From: Progne subis subis
Taxonomy: Eukaryota > Chordata > Aves > Passeriformes > Hirundinidae
Direction: 5' to 3'
DNA: 64,000 nt
Assembly (NCBI GenBank): GCA_022316685.1
Contig: JAKJHU010000065.1
Span: 4,024,322 to 4,088,321 of the forward strand
The translations under genes were made by a program, and so were the position numbers. Numbering within the stretch: the stretch's first letter is position 1; every line of letters starts with the position of its first letter. A model generated the notes under the pieces. That model was given only the letters and a program-made list of their open reading frames with translations. It did not search any database and was not told the DNA's origin. This document shows positions 25,092-36,330 of this stretch, piece by piece.

Positions 25092-26707
25092 CGGCAGGAA
25101 ATACATATTGTTTAATACTCATCCAGAAAATGCTGCACGCAGTGCAAATCGCATCATGAGCTAATAAAAGTCGTAGTTCAGTTCTGTGGTTAGATCTCTG
25201 CTGTGAGAAATTGCTGTTTATTCTGCTGCAGATCTGAAGGGGATGCTGTGAGATGCTCCTTGGGGATGATATCCGAGGGGAATATTCAGCCCCACAGCAT
25301 CCTGGAGGGCAGGATGGGAGGGGAGGGGAGGGCAGGGCCTGGCTGGATGTGCCAGCAGCACCAGGGAATAGCTGCTGATTTCTGTGAAGAGCTAATTAAT
25401 TATGTGATTAATCCAACCTGATTCTGTCTCTCGTGCTGGGCTGCCTTCTCTAAAAACAGCTCCTCGGGAGTTATCATCACCTGGGAGGCGACAGAAGGGG
25501 TGGCCAGCAGAAACTGGACACAGCAGCTGTTTGTTTGTAGCCAGGAAAACCTTCCTGAGGAGCAGAGGAGCTTTTCCAGGAGAGGTGGGAGCTGTTCACT
25601 TCCCTGCCCTTTGTTCCAGCGTCACACCGTGCCCCAAACAAGGCGCACATTTGCACGTCGAGTGATTTCGGTGTGTTGCAGCCTTGTTTGCTTCCCCTGC
25701 AGGAGAGGCAGGACGAGCCCCAGCCCTGCCGTGTGTACCCGGGCACGGAGGCTCCCTTCTGGGCATCCATCCCCGCAGGGACGCGGCTGTCGCACTCCTC
25801 AGCCGGGGAGCCCCGGGCTGCTCCTCCCCTCGGGTGTGGATGGGAACCTCGGCGCTTCTCTCTTCCCCTCGCGATCACGCGGATTCCATTCGCGGCACAT
25901 CACTGCACCCGCCCCCAGCTCAGCTCCCCGCACGGATTCTCTTATTCGCTGCTTTTTTCCCCTTCTCCCTGGAAACCTCCAGTGGCCCTGCCCCGCCCGC
26001 AGGAGCCCGCAGCAGCCCCGTGTGTCCGGACCCGGCTAACACAAGCCCAACGTGCAGCTGGAAGGTGCCAGGAGAAGTTCAGCCTCCTTCCAACGCTTCT
26101 TCCCGCTTCAGGAGAGGTTTTTTCCAAACCCGGCACCACCAGTGGCCACACAGCTGCATGCTGCTGCCTGTAGAGCAGGGAAAGCGGCTCTCAGCTTAGC
26201 AGGACGTTCTGCGTCTCTTCTAGGAGGGAACCTTCGATTCCAACAGCCACAAGCACTCGTTCAGGGATGCTGCTGTGGCTTTTGGGAGCCGGGCACAGCG
26301 TGGAGGCAGCTGAAGGTGCAGGGTCAGCAGAAAGGCTCTGCTCAGCTCTGCGGCTGCAGGGGAGCTGCAAATGCTGATGCAGGAGGGTTTGCACCAAGAC
26401 AGACACAGCTTTGGTTCTGCTGACTAGACACGGGAGCAGGGAGCTGCTGCAGGGCAGGGAAAACGATTGGAAGAATCAACCTCACAGAAACACTGGGAAA
26501 AAAAAATCAAAGTTCGCCAAAGTTCTGAGAGTTCATCAAAGCCTTCCACTTAGGCCGCTGCCAAGCACATGCCACCCGTTTTGGGGAGAGTAATGAGATT
26601 CTCCCAATGGTTTTGGTTTCTAAAGGAACCCAGAGCAGTGGAGAGCAGTTAGAAATCTCTGAAAACCCCTGAGCTGAAGGGTGGGGAGGGAGGAAGAGGC
26701 AGAAGAG

Positions 26708-26955
26708 AATCACAGAATCATTTAAGTTGGAAAAACCCTCTGAGATCAAGTCTGACCATTCCTCGACACTGCCAAGGCCACCACTGATCCACGTCCCCAG
26801 GTGCCACATCCAGGCATCTTCTAACTCCCTCCAGGGATGGGGACCCCCCCACTGCCCTGGCAGCCTGTTCCAGTGCCTGACCACCCCTTCAGTGAAGGAA
26901 TTTTTCCTAATATCCAACCTAAAACCTCCCCTGGCACAGCTTGAGGCCAATTCTG
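26708..26955 (-). mobile_element. CR1 LINE 3' fragment
   Basis: It begins ATCACAGAATCATTTAAGTT (antisense CR1 3' end), then 'CACTGCCAAGGCCACCACTG', 'GATGGGGACCCCCCCACTGC' and 'TCCTAATATCCAACCTAAAA', in the standard order for antisense avian CR1. It is about 250 bp, one of the better preserved copies here. Confidence 0.95.
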
Positions 26956-28789
26956 AGGAACGGGAGGCTTTTAATCTACTTTCTAATTTTCACACTGGAA
27001 AACAAAAGCTGCTGCAGGCAAAGACACCACAAGGGACATAAACCACTCCAAGCATTTAAAAATGCTGGAGCCGAGGTTCCTTCACGAGCTGTAGGTGGTG
27101 TGTTACTTTTAAATGCTATTAATAGGAAGGCAGGGCTGAACTGGGAGTCTCACCCTCCACCGCTCTGGAGATCCATTCCCGTTTGGCAGCAGAGCCTGCA
27201 GGATGATCAGCAGAGAGCTTGGTGGGCACAAGAAGGGAGAGGAGCCCAGAGAAGAGCAGCAGCCAGGATGTGATTTTTGGGTGAAGCTGCGTGCCCCGGG
27301 CGGCTGCAGCCCCTCACCCACGGTGTGCGAGGTGATCTGAGCTCTGCCCCTGTGCCCAGACCCAGCCTAAGGGAGCTCAGCACAACATCCCTGCCAGGAT
27401 CTGCACAAAGCAATCATTAAAACCACCTGTACACCTTCTATCTAACAACAGGTGCTGCTTTCATACGTCTTATTACTCAGGAACTTTTAATAATCAAAAC
27501 AGAGAGCCTGATTTTATTATTAAACTTTTCGATTATCTTGCTTAATGTCTTTTTCTACTTGCTAAGGCCTAACCCCACACAGCACAAAAACACAGCCTTG
27601 GTGTTCTGTGTTCCTTATTCTTGTATCCTTTTAGCTCTAGGCCTCCATCAGCACTGCTGCCCAAGTTTTCTGCTTTTCCTGTTTCCCACAGGTGAGGAAC
27701 ACCATTTGCCTGTTTTTCTCAGGTTCCTACCGCAGTGAAGCGGTCCCAAAGCAGGATCTGACAGCAGTTCTGCCCCGATGTACGTTACATTTTAGGTCAT
27801 TTGACAAAAGGAAAGTGTGCCTGCTGGAGCCAGCCTGGTTTGGGCTGTCAGTGCAGGTCCAGACCTATTTTTAACTTAGGTAGCATTCCCCTTACACAAC
27901 AGCTATTACCAATTAAGGATTGCGAGGAGTCGTACAAATAGATGGAGTCTAAATTTTTATCTGAAAAAGCATTCTGGCTTTTTGGACAGCTTGGGGCACC
28001 TTTAAACCTCCAACCAGCAACAAGCCAACATTTGGACTTAGGAGGTTTGAACAAGATATCTTCACCACGTGTTTTCTGCCCCAGCCTTGGCTGCATTCTC
28101 TCCCATCCCCTTTGAAAGCTCCTCTGCTGATTTTTCACAGACATTCCCAAGGAAGCTCCAAGCCCGGCGTTTCCTGGGAGCGGGCAGCGGCGACACGCAC
28201 ACGCCAGTCCTGCGGGGAACAAAGCCAGCCTGCACTGGCATCTCGAGAAAGGGCATCTCCCCTGCGCCCCAAAAGGCCGGAGAGCTCGGGATCCTGGGCA
28301 GAGCCCCTCCAGCCCCTGCAGGCTGCAGCTCCTGGGAGGCTCCTGGGCTGTCTCCAGGCCACCACGGGCTCCCTGAGCTGTGACTCAGTGTTGGACAGCG
28401 ATCAAAGGGAGCTCAGAACGCTTCCAATTCCCCTCTGCAGGGCACGCAGCCAGAGGCACAATTAAAATGGGACTGCTCCAGGGGCTGCCCTTCAGCTGCT
28501 TCCAAGCACAGGAGAGACCGGGGAGGGAAAGAAACAGCCTGGCAAGCTCTGTGAGCTCCAGGGATCCGGCCAAAGGGCAGGAACCCCCAGCACGGGCACC
28601 CCAGCTCCAGAAAATCCCGACATCAGCCTTCAAAGCTGCCTGTGGAAGGTTAAAATCTGTGCGAGAGTGAGGAAGGGAGAACCTGAGGGCTCACAGCAGT
28701 GGCTCCTGGGTGTGAGGGAAGGGGGCGGAGAAATGGAAAGTTTTAGGAAGCCTGGAGACATTGATGTGATGAAGACTGCAGAAAAGCAA
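26956..28789. other. Unique non-coding sequence
   Basis: No gene or repeat family recognised. A CAG|GTGAGG-like site near 27690 on the plus strand has a preceding pyrimidine tract but no convincing exon. Confidence 0.55.
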
Positions 28790-29230
28790 GGGAAAGGTGG
28801 GGAAAGGTGGGGGAAAGGGCAGGGGAACGGGAAGGAAAAGGCAGGGGAAAGAGGAAAGGGAAAGGGAAAAGGGGAAAGGGGAAAGGGACAGGGAGGGACA
28901 GGGTGGGGCAGGGTAGGGAAGGGGAGGGAAGGGAAGGGAAGGGAAGGGAAGGGAAGGGAAGGGAAGGGAAGGGAAGGGAAGGGAAGGGAAGGGAAGGGAA
29001 GGGAAGGGAAGGGAAGGGAAGGGAAGGGAAGGGAAGGGAAGGGAAGGAAGGGAAGGGAAAGGGGAAAGGAAGAAAAAGGCTGGGGAAATAGAAGAAAAAG
29101 GCAGGGGAAAAGGCAGGGGGAAAGGAAGAAAAAGGCTGGGAAAATGGAAGAAAAAGGGAGGGGAAATGGAAGAAAAAGGGAGGGGAAATGGAAGAAAAAG
29201 GGAGGGGAAAAGGCAGGGGAAAAGGCAGGC
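28790..29230. repeat. Homopurine tract with (GGGAA)24 core
   Basis: About 430 bp of nearly pure purine on the plus strand. The core 28926-29045 is 24 uninterrupted GGGAA units. The right side (29060-29225) is an imperfect minisatellite of about 22 bp built on GGAAGAAAAAGG and AGGGGAAA. Repeated G3 runs with 2-nt loops fit G-quadruplex formation, and mirror symmetry fits triplex (H-DNA). Long frames on both strands are products of the repeat. Confidence 0.97.
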
Positions 29231-32064
29231 ACACACCCCAAGAAGTGTCAGGTCTAAAACCCAGTTTAACCCAGGTCCAGCCCTGGGACAGAGGCGTCAC
29301 AGGCAGCGCAGGGTTTTGTTCGGCCGTGCCCAAATCCCACGGCACACCTCGGTGACAGCAGGGGTGAGAGGCAAACCAGAAGTGTGAATTTCAGGCTGTG
29401 AGCAACGAGCACCTGCACAAAGGCTCCTCCAGACAGAGAACCATTAATGACACTACAAGGAAGCCTTCCACCAGATTAGCAGGTGTATTTCCATTTCAAT
29501 TTCTCAGCTCGGGATCACTTCCCTGAGCACAGAGAGATCCTCAGATGGCTTTGAAGGCGTTTCTTTGCCGCTCAGCGCATTTATCCGAGGGCTTGCTCCG
29601 AGCCCTTGTCACGCTGGCGGTGGGAACACCGCTGTTTGCAGGCTGTGCATGCAGAGGGGCTGCATTTGGGAGCTGGGGGAAGCTCTCGGCTGCCCTGCAG
29701 CTGCAGCAGCCTCGCCAGAGGATCCTCTGGAGAGGGAACCGCTCCATCCACATGACTCAGCCCTGCTCTGGATGAAGTCACCGCCAAGTGAAAGCAAACT
29801 CTGTCCCTACCAACATATATGGTGAACTGCAAAGGCAAGGTCAAGGCAAAGCTGCAGGGATTCTCCGCACCCGCTCTGCCCTCGCTTCCTTCAAGATGCT
29901 GGGGGAGAGCTCATTTCAGGTGGCAGCAGGGAGATGCACAAACCCACTGACAGCGCTGCCCAAAGGCAGCTCCTCGAGAACCAGAACCTCGAGGGTTTTT
30001 CCCCTTTGCTCCCTGCTCCCGAGGTGTGCAGGGATGCGGGACTGCAGGACTGCACGGAAGTTTATTGCCCTTTACTACATCTGTTTTTAAAGAATGAGTT
30101 TAATTATGTACTGACGCACGGCCGGGGAGTTCTTTCCACCTTTTTTTTTTTTTTCCACGCTGCTTTTCCCTTAAAGGGAGCAGCAGCGCTGCCGTGTGCC
30201 GGTTACCCAAGGCATCTGAAGCCTCCCCACACCAGAGCTCATGCTGGCAACACCAGAAACCAGGAACAAAGCCCCTCCAAGCACATTCTTCTGAACAAAG
30301 AGTTAACCTGAAGGACAGCCCTGACACAGATCATCTCCAGCCCGTGTGCTGTCCTTTGAAACGGAGTCTAAATTAAGGCTGGCAATTCCTTTCATGGCTG
30401 CAAGTGCTACACATTTTTCTAGGATAAGAGAGTGGGAGAGGGGATGAGCGCAGAGCTGCAGGTGCAGTGTCAGGGCGGCTTTAAGGAGCTTCTGACACAC
30501 AGATGCTCTGATGTTCCAGCAATAAGCTGCTCCTAACAAGCCAATTCATGGGAGCGTTCTCATTTTTAATCAACGCTGCAACATCCTCATGGGAATGAAT
30601 CATATACCAAAACACAGACCCATTTTGCCCAGAGATGGGCTCAAGCACACGATCCAGCCTATCCTGAAGCACGGTGCTGGAACTGTGAGTCCCAGCTGAA
30701 GGGTGGCAGAAACAATTCCAGCTAATCCCTGGCTTCAAAGAGCCCCAGCCACGTCTCACTTTGCTTATTCCACTGGGGTGGATCATTACAAATGGCCCTA
30801 ATTGCTCTGGAAGGGACTCGTGCCTCCTTTAGAGAGACCAAACTGATGAAAGAAAAATTGAAAACGACAAGAAATGACTTAAAAACGGGTTTGTTTGCCA
30901 AACAAGGCGTTCCAATAAAACAGCCTTCACGAGCTTGGCACTTGCTTTATGTTTTTTTGTAATTCTCCTGTTTCAGCCAGAAGAGAGAAGACATTCTGAG
31001 AGGGGAAAATCTGCAGATTACAGCTGCCCTCGGTGCCAGTCACACATTTCCTCACCTTCTGCTTGATCTTTAAAGCAGTGCTAATGGTAACAATTTCTTG
31101 CCTGGGTTATTACCCTCCATCTGGCAGCAGCACAGCACGAGGCTTTCCCCCCTGGCTAAGGAAAATCTTCACTTTTAAACCCGGGTTTATAATAATCCTG
31201 GAAGTAAAGCGTGAGACGTTCATCCTGCAAAGCCCACAGGAACCTGGCAGCGATTTGCTCATCTTACACTTTAATCTGCCACAGAAACACACCCCAGCAC
31301 CCTGAGTGTTTGTGTTCAGAGGGTACCAAAACCAGCCCCCGAGTGAGGGGTTCTGACCAAAATGCCCTCGGTGTTATTGGCAGCTGAAGAGCTCTGAAAT
31401 CTCATTTTCCATCCATCACTGAACTACCGAACATTTCTTGGAGCAGGTTTCTACCCCAGCCCCCCCAGTTTGCTGGCACTTGGAGGAACCAGGCTGCTGC
31501 TTTACAAACACAGCACCCATACCTTGCAGTAACTTTGCTTTGTGAACATACCGGAGGGGGGAGTGGGCAAAGTCCTGGTTCCTGCAGGTGCTGCCAAGTT
31601 CAAGGAACGGGCTGCAGGTGTGGGTGGTGGGTTTCTCCCCATCTCCCTTTTCCCTGGCTGTTTTGAGAGGACAAACTGCAGAGCAGCTCCCTCTGTACAC
31701 GTGCTGGCTGCCCTTACCTGGCATTTCTTTAGGAGCGCCACATGCCCAGCTTGCTATTCTGGAGCAGCTGTTTTTTTGCCCTGTACACATAAATAAACTT
31801 GAAAACCTGTCCTAGTTTTCCTTTCTGACGCCACCCAGGCTCGGTGTTTCCTTGCAGCTGGCGCTGCAGCCGCAGCCAGGGAGGGGGAATGGCTCCTTTT
31901 CCTTGTCCTCCTGCCTCTGCCAGCCCCACAGCTCCGGGCAGCGGGGCCACCACAAACCCCAGCACACCCTGCACGGAATTCTCTTCAAGCCCATGGAAGT
32001 GGAGCCCAGAGCAAGATAAAATCACCCCGGAAGTCAGAACTGGCCAGGCCAGGCAGCAGAGCCA
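29231..32064. other. Unique non-coding sequence
   Basis: No CR1 copy or gene recognised, and only a short poly-T at 30140-30154. A minus-strand donor-like site at about 31709 (GCCAG|GTAAGG) has no clear coding frame. Confidence 0.55.
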
Positions 32065-32495
32065 GGATCACTGAACCACTGAGGCTGGCAAAGCCCTCGA
32101 AGATCATCGAGTCCAACCACTCCCCCAGCACTGCCAAGGCCACCCCTGCCCCATGTCCCCAGGTGCCACACTCCTGGGTTTTCTGAGAACCTCCAGCGAT
32201 GGGGACTCCATCACTGCCCTGTTCCAAAGCTTGGTGACTGCTTCCGTGAAGGAATTGTTCCCAATGTCCACCCTGAGCCTCCCCTGGCCCAGGCTGAGGC
32301 CGTTCCCTCTCCTCCCATCCCTGTTCCCTGTTCCCAGAGCCCGACCCCCCCGGCTGTCTCCTCCTGTCAGAAGTTGTACAGAGCCACAAGGTTCCTCCTG
32401 AACCCCCTTTTCTCCAGGCTGAGCCCCTTTCCAGCTCCCTCAGCCTCTCCTGGGGCTCCAGACTCTTCCCAGCTCCGTTCCCTTCCCTGGACACG
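32065..32495 (-). mobile_element. CR1 LINE 3' fragment (longest copy)
   Basis: At about 430 bp this is the longest CR1 piece in the window. It runs from the antisense 3' end (GATCATCGAGTCCAACCACT) through 'CAGGTGCCACACTCCTGG', 'CCAATGTCCACCCTGAGCCT', 'GTTGTACAGAGCCACAAGG' and 'TTCTCCAGGCTGAGCCCC' to 'CTCCCAGCTCCG'-like sequence. The reverse-transcriptase frame is not included. Confidence 0.95.
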
Positions 32496-33999
32496 AACCC
32501 ACAAGAATTCCCTGAATAATAAAAGCTGGAAAACACAGCTGGACATCCCACCACGGAGCAGCAAGTCACAGCTTCCGAAGCTACAGGAACATTTTCCACA
32601 GCTCTGAGCACTGACTGCAACTGAAAATCAGAGTCAGGAAGTGCCCAGAAGGAAAGAGCACGGTCACTTCATGGAAATGTTACCCAAGTCCTGTTTTGAT
32701 TATCTGGTACCTCATTTTATACATAAAAATAACAAATATATACACATGGCACACACAGAACCTCCCCACTGCCCTGGGCTCTTTTCCAAGAGCATTTTAA
32801 ACAATTTACAATTGCTAATAAAAAAGTAATTGAAAGTCTCCAGAAAGTTTTTTTTTCTTCCTTTTTCAGACAAACTTCCTTGCATTTAAGGTTTGTTGTT
32901 CTGCAGCACCTGCTTTTCACACTTGTTTGTGCTTTAACCAAGAAATTATTTTGTTTCAAACGCGAGGAAGTCGCAACTTTTCCTTCAATTTTCTTTTCTC
33001 CTCAAAAAGATGAGGACGAAGTGCCCCTGCGTGATGCTGAGGTGCTTTAGGCCTGGTTTTAGTGCTGCTCATGCGGACAGAAGGCTCGAGCACATCCAGG
33101 TTTTGATGGCAAGTAAATTAATTCTCTGGAAGAAAACAAATGGGCAGGCCTATTGCAAGGGCTTCCATTAGGAGATGTAGAATAACTCCCCAGCAACTCA
33201 TTTTGCCACAAAGCTGGGATTTCGCCAGGAACCCAAGACAGAAAGCTCGAGGTTCGTATTTATTTGTGTCAAAACAGTCTGGCTACATTTCTATTATCTG
33301 ATATGGTTTCTCAGCAAGGAAAACATCACAATGGGCTGGGGCTAGGTTGGGGATTTTTTTTGGCTGGGCAGTGGGATCTGTGAAAAGCTGCGAGGAGAGG
33401 AGAAGAAAGCAGAATAAAGCCATCTTTTGAGAGTTCACAAGCCGATGGTCACAGACGAGGGTCCCGTGTTGCTCAAGGCACGAAGTGCGGGGCACCCCCG
33501 AAACCTTGAAAAAGATTGGAGCAGTTCCCTTTTCCAGCCTTCAGTCGCTGCATGGAAAATTCAGCTGCAATTAGCATTTAGTACAAAGCACTTGCTGTAG
33601 GCTGACAATAGGTAGCCAGGGCAGAAAGTGTACGTAAGGAGAACGGAATCCTGCTTTAGAGAATTGTTCACAGGGAAGGGATCCCCGCTTTGCCCCCCTC
33701 AGCAAATGCAAACCCACCCAATCCCCTCTGCTCAGCAGCGTAAATCAAGAGCCAGGAAAACGAAGTTTCGATTAAAAAGCATCGGGGTAAGTTCAGGGAC
33801 ACGCTAAATGGAATTGCTTATTTTGCTGTTCCATTAAATAGGCAAGCTCAATGCATCTGACACCCAGAGCTATTCTTTGCCATCGCCATCCACCATCAAT
33901 CACTGAAGCCGGCTGCCAGACGTGCCGGGGTGAAGCGCCCGCCGCTCCGAGCCACTCTGGTGTGCACTTTGTGCCGGGAGGGAGAGCCAAGATCAACTA
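32496..33999. other. Unique non-coding sequence
   Basis: Ordinary unique sequence that becomes more CpG-rich towards 34 kb. The part 33790-33910 is repeat-free and could be conserved. No exon recognised. Confidence 0.5.
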
Positions 34000-34408
34000 A
34001 TTGCTAAATATCTCGGGGAAATAAAGGCTCCTCTCCGCCTTGCAATAATTCCCGCGACATTTCCATCGATCTGCCGGTGTTGCGGGCGGCGTGGACGCCG
34101 CAGCACGAGCTGCTGTGCCTAAGGATGGAACAGCAGGGCAGAAAAAGTCCCGAGTCTAAGGTGATGTGACCTAAAGCAGAGGTTAAAACCAAACAGCGCC
34201 TTCGCCTTCACATCTGCGGGCACGGAGACAACGGCGGCTGATAATTAATGCAATTAAAACAAACAAACAAACAAAGCGGCTTGACGATCTTTGTCACAAG
34301 TTCTCACTAATTGCCTGCCACTCCCTTCTCCCGGGGAAGCGGAACGGCGAGGAAAAACCCCGGCGGCATCATGTGCCCAAGAGCGCTGCGGAGTTAACGC
34401 TTCCTTAC

Positions 34409-34485
34409 CTTTTATAGAAACCATGGAGAGGCTGGAGACATAAAAACTGCCAGTAATCCAAGCAGAAGGCCTTCAACTTCAGCAT
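34409..34485 (-). CDS. Candidate first coding exon in CpG island (partial CDS), gene unidentified
   Basis: On the minus strand an ATG at 34485-34483 (A at -3) opens MLKLKAFCLDYWQFLC..., 25 codons plus two bases, and reaches a near-consensus donor ATAAAAG|GTAAGG (GT at 34408-34407). Read through without splicing, the frame stops at once (TAA within the donor), as expected if a splice site bounds it. The frame is also open upstream to 34737, so the true start could be further out, but that part is proline/arginine-rich CpG-island sequence. The residues Leu, Phe, Cys and Trp could form a short hydrophobic or signal-like N-terminus. Location in a CpG island is the strongest support. I do not recognise the protein. 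Confidence 0.4.
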
Positions 34486-35061
34486 TTTCCGGCGCTCCTG
34501 CCGCGCTCCGCGGCGGGCTTTTAGCGACACGGGACGTTTTTGTGATGCTCTGAATGGCTGGAAGGCGGTGCAGCAGCCGGCTGTCCCCGCATCCCCGGGC
34601 TGGCCCCGCACCCGGCCCCGCACCTGCAGCCCCCGGCCCGCCTCGGACAAAGGGGCAGGCGCACAAAGGAGCGCTCCTGGAGCCCCTTCCTCTCTCCCAA
34701 AGCCCCCGCTCCTGCCGGGATTACACAGAAATCCCACTTCTCCTTCCGGCCGCTTTAGGCCGTTCCGAAAGCCCCCCGGACAAGCAGCGTGGATAAATCC
34801 CAGCTGCGGGCTCTGCCGGACCCTTGGGAAGCATCCTCAGAGCCGCCAGAAGTTCGGAAAATGCCGGCAGCGGTCTGGACGGGCTCTGACACCGCTGCCC
34901 GGTACCCGGAGCAGAGCTGTGATCTCAGCACATGGGGCTGCAGGCGTTTGCCCTGTTCCCGTGGTTTGTGTTTTTTTTCCCTCCCCCCCGGTGATCAGCT
35001 CCTCCTGTACCAGCACATCAGCTCCATTGTCTGCGGCACCTCGGGAGCCGGGGGCTTCTCG

Positions 35062-35089
35062 CGAGGGGAGGGGAAAGGAGCAGAGGGGG

Positions 35090-35120
<31 letters not shown>

Positions 35121-35131
35121 AGAAAGGGGAA

Positions 35132-35163
<32 letters not shown>

Positions 35164-35172
35164 AGAAAGAAG
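35062..35172. repeat. Purine-only A-rich tract within the CpG island
   Basis: About 110 bp of purine on the plus strand: a GGGGA-rich start, then A-runs of about 29 and 20 separated by GGAGAAAGGGG, then AAAAG units. It produces an artificial polylysine stretch in the plus-strand frame. Confidence 0.95.
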
Positions 35173-35654
35173 GCAGGCAGGAGCTCGGAGCCTCCCGCTC
35201 ACACACCAGATTGTGCTTATCTGGTTCCCACCGCGCTCTGCCGGGGAGCGCAGGGGGGAGGATGGACCAACCCCGCTGCGGGGCGGCAGCGGCACAGCCC
35301 CCGGACGGAGAGACATGCGGCCGGCCGGCCGGACAGACAGACAGACAGACAGGCGGCCAGCCCCTCCGGGGGATCCCGGCCGAGCATCCCGGGGGATGCC
35401 GGCAGCCGCAGCCGCCCTGGCAGCTGCTGGGGATGGGCACGGCAGGATTAGCAGCGTTTGCCATCGGAACCTCTGCCAGGCACGAGGAAAGCGGCTTGCT
35501 TTTGTTCTGAGAGGACAGGAGAGGAAGTTTTTAAAAAATTTCTGTCTTTTACCGTGGCCCAATTCTACCAACTCCCTCCTCTCCTCCTCCTCCTTCCTTC
35601 CTCTCTATCCCAACGTGAAACGCCCAGGGCGAGAATCCTGGACTGGAAGCAGAC

Positions 35655-35896
35655 AGGGAAGGGTTAGATTCGAGATTAGGTGGGAATTGCTCCCTGGCAG
35701 GGTGGGCAGCCCTGGCACAGGGTGCCCAGAGCAGCTGTGGCTGCCCCTGGATCTCTGGCAGTGCCCAAAACCAGGTTGGACACTGGGGCCTGGATTATCC
35801 TGGGACAGTGGGAGGTGTCCCTGCCAGTGGCAGGGGGTGGAATGGGTTTGACTTTAAGGTCCCTCCCAACCCAAATCAGTCTGAGATTCTATAAAT
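35655..35896 (+). mobile_element. CR1 LINE 3' fragment
   Basis: Plus-strand CR1, from GGGTTAGATTCGAGATTAGG through 'GTGCCCAGAGCAGCTGTGGC' and 'CCAGGTTGGACACTGGGG' to 'GGTCCCTCCCAACCCAAATC' and GAGATTCTATAAAT, which retains the typical ATTCTAT-type terminus. It is about 240 bp and 5'-truncated. Confidence 0.95.
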
Positions 35897-36264
35897 CTCC
35901 TGGGATGGGAAAGACCCACAAGAATCCAACCCCTGGCCCTGCACAGACACCCCAAAATCCCACCCTGGGCATCCCTGGGAGCTGCTGGAGCTCCGGCAGC
36001 CCTGGGGCCGTGCCCGTTCCCTGGGGAGCCTGGGCAGTGCCAGCACCCTGTGGGGTACAGCCTTGCCCTGAGATCCAGCCTGAGCCTGCCCTGGCACTAG
36101 CTCCAGCCGTGGCCTGGGCGCTGTCCCTGGTCAGACAGGAGAGGTCTGTGCCCATCCCTCCCCTTCTCCAGTGTCACGGGACACTCGGCGTTAACAACAG
36201 CACAGAACTGCTCCACTGCCACAAACAGGACTGGCACATGAGAACTTCAACAGCAATTTATCTT

Positions 36265-36267
36265 AAA

Positions 36268-36324
<57 letters not shown>

Positions 36325-36330
36325 TAAAAA
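36265..36330. repeat. Poly-A followed by (TA)n
   Basis: 21 A followed by about 17 TA units and then AATAATAAAAA. Confidence 0.95.

Larger units (their letters stand above)
22851..26707. other. Unique sequence with low-complexity patches
   Basis: It holds a 21-A run (23187-23207), an A-rich patch (23356-23377), a long A/C-rich patch (23511-23668) and an ATT microsatellite (25009-25091). A moderately CpG-rich stretch spans about 25740-26040 and may be a small CpG island, but no exon is recognised beside it. The segment 24010-24320 looks like candidate conserved sequence. Confidence 0.55.
34000..35460. promoter_or_regulatory. CpG island, probable gene promoter
   Basis: CpG dinucleotides are dense, roughly 70 by my count between 34500 and 35460, against sparse CpG elsewhere. 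The strongest parts are 34490-34920 and 35220-35420 (including GGCCGGCCGGCC). It is interrupted by a purine/A-rich tract at 35062-35172 and a short GACA run at 35332-35352. In vertebrates such islands usually mark transcription starts. A candidate minus-strand first exon sits on its left side, which suggests leftward transcription. Bidirectional activity is possible. Confidence 0.7.

Noticed and set aside
28630..29345. Frames rich in LPFPSLPFPS or GKGREGK
   Set aside because: Translation of the (GGGAA)n tract in all frames. Simple repeat.
34568..35851. 427-codon plus-strand frame
   Set aside because: It runs through CpG-island sequence, translates an A-run as polylysine, and continues into a CR1 fragment. 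GC richness explains the lack of stops.
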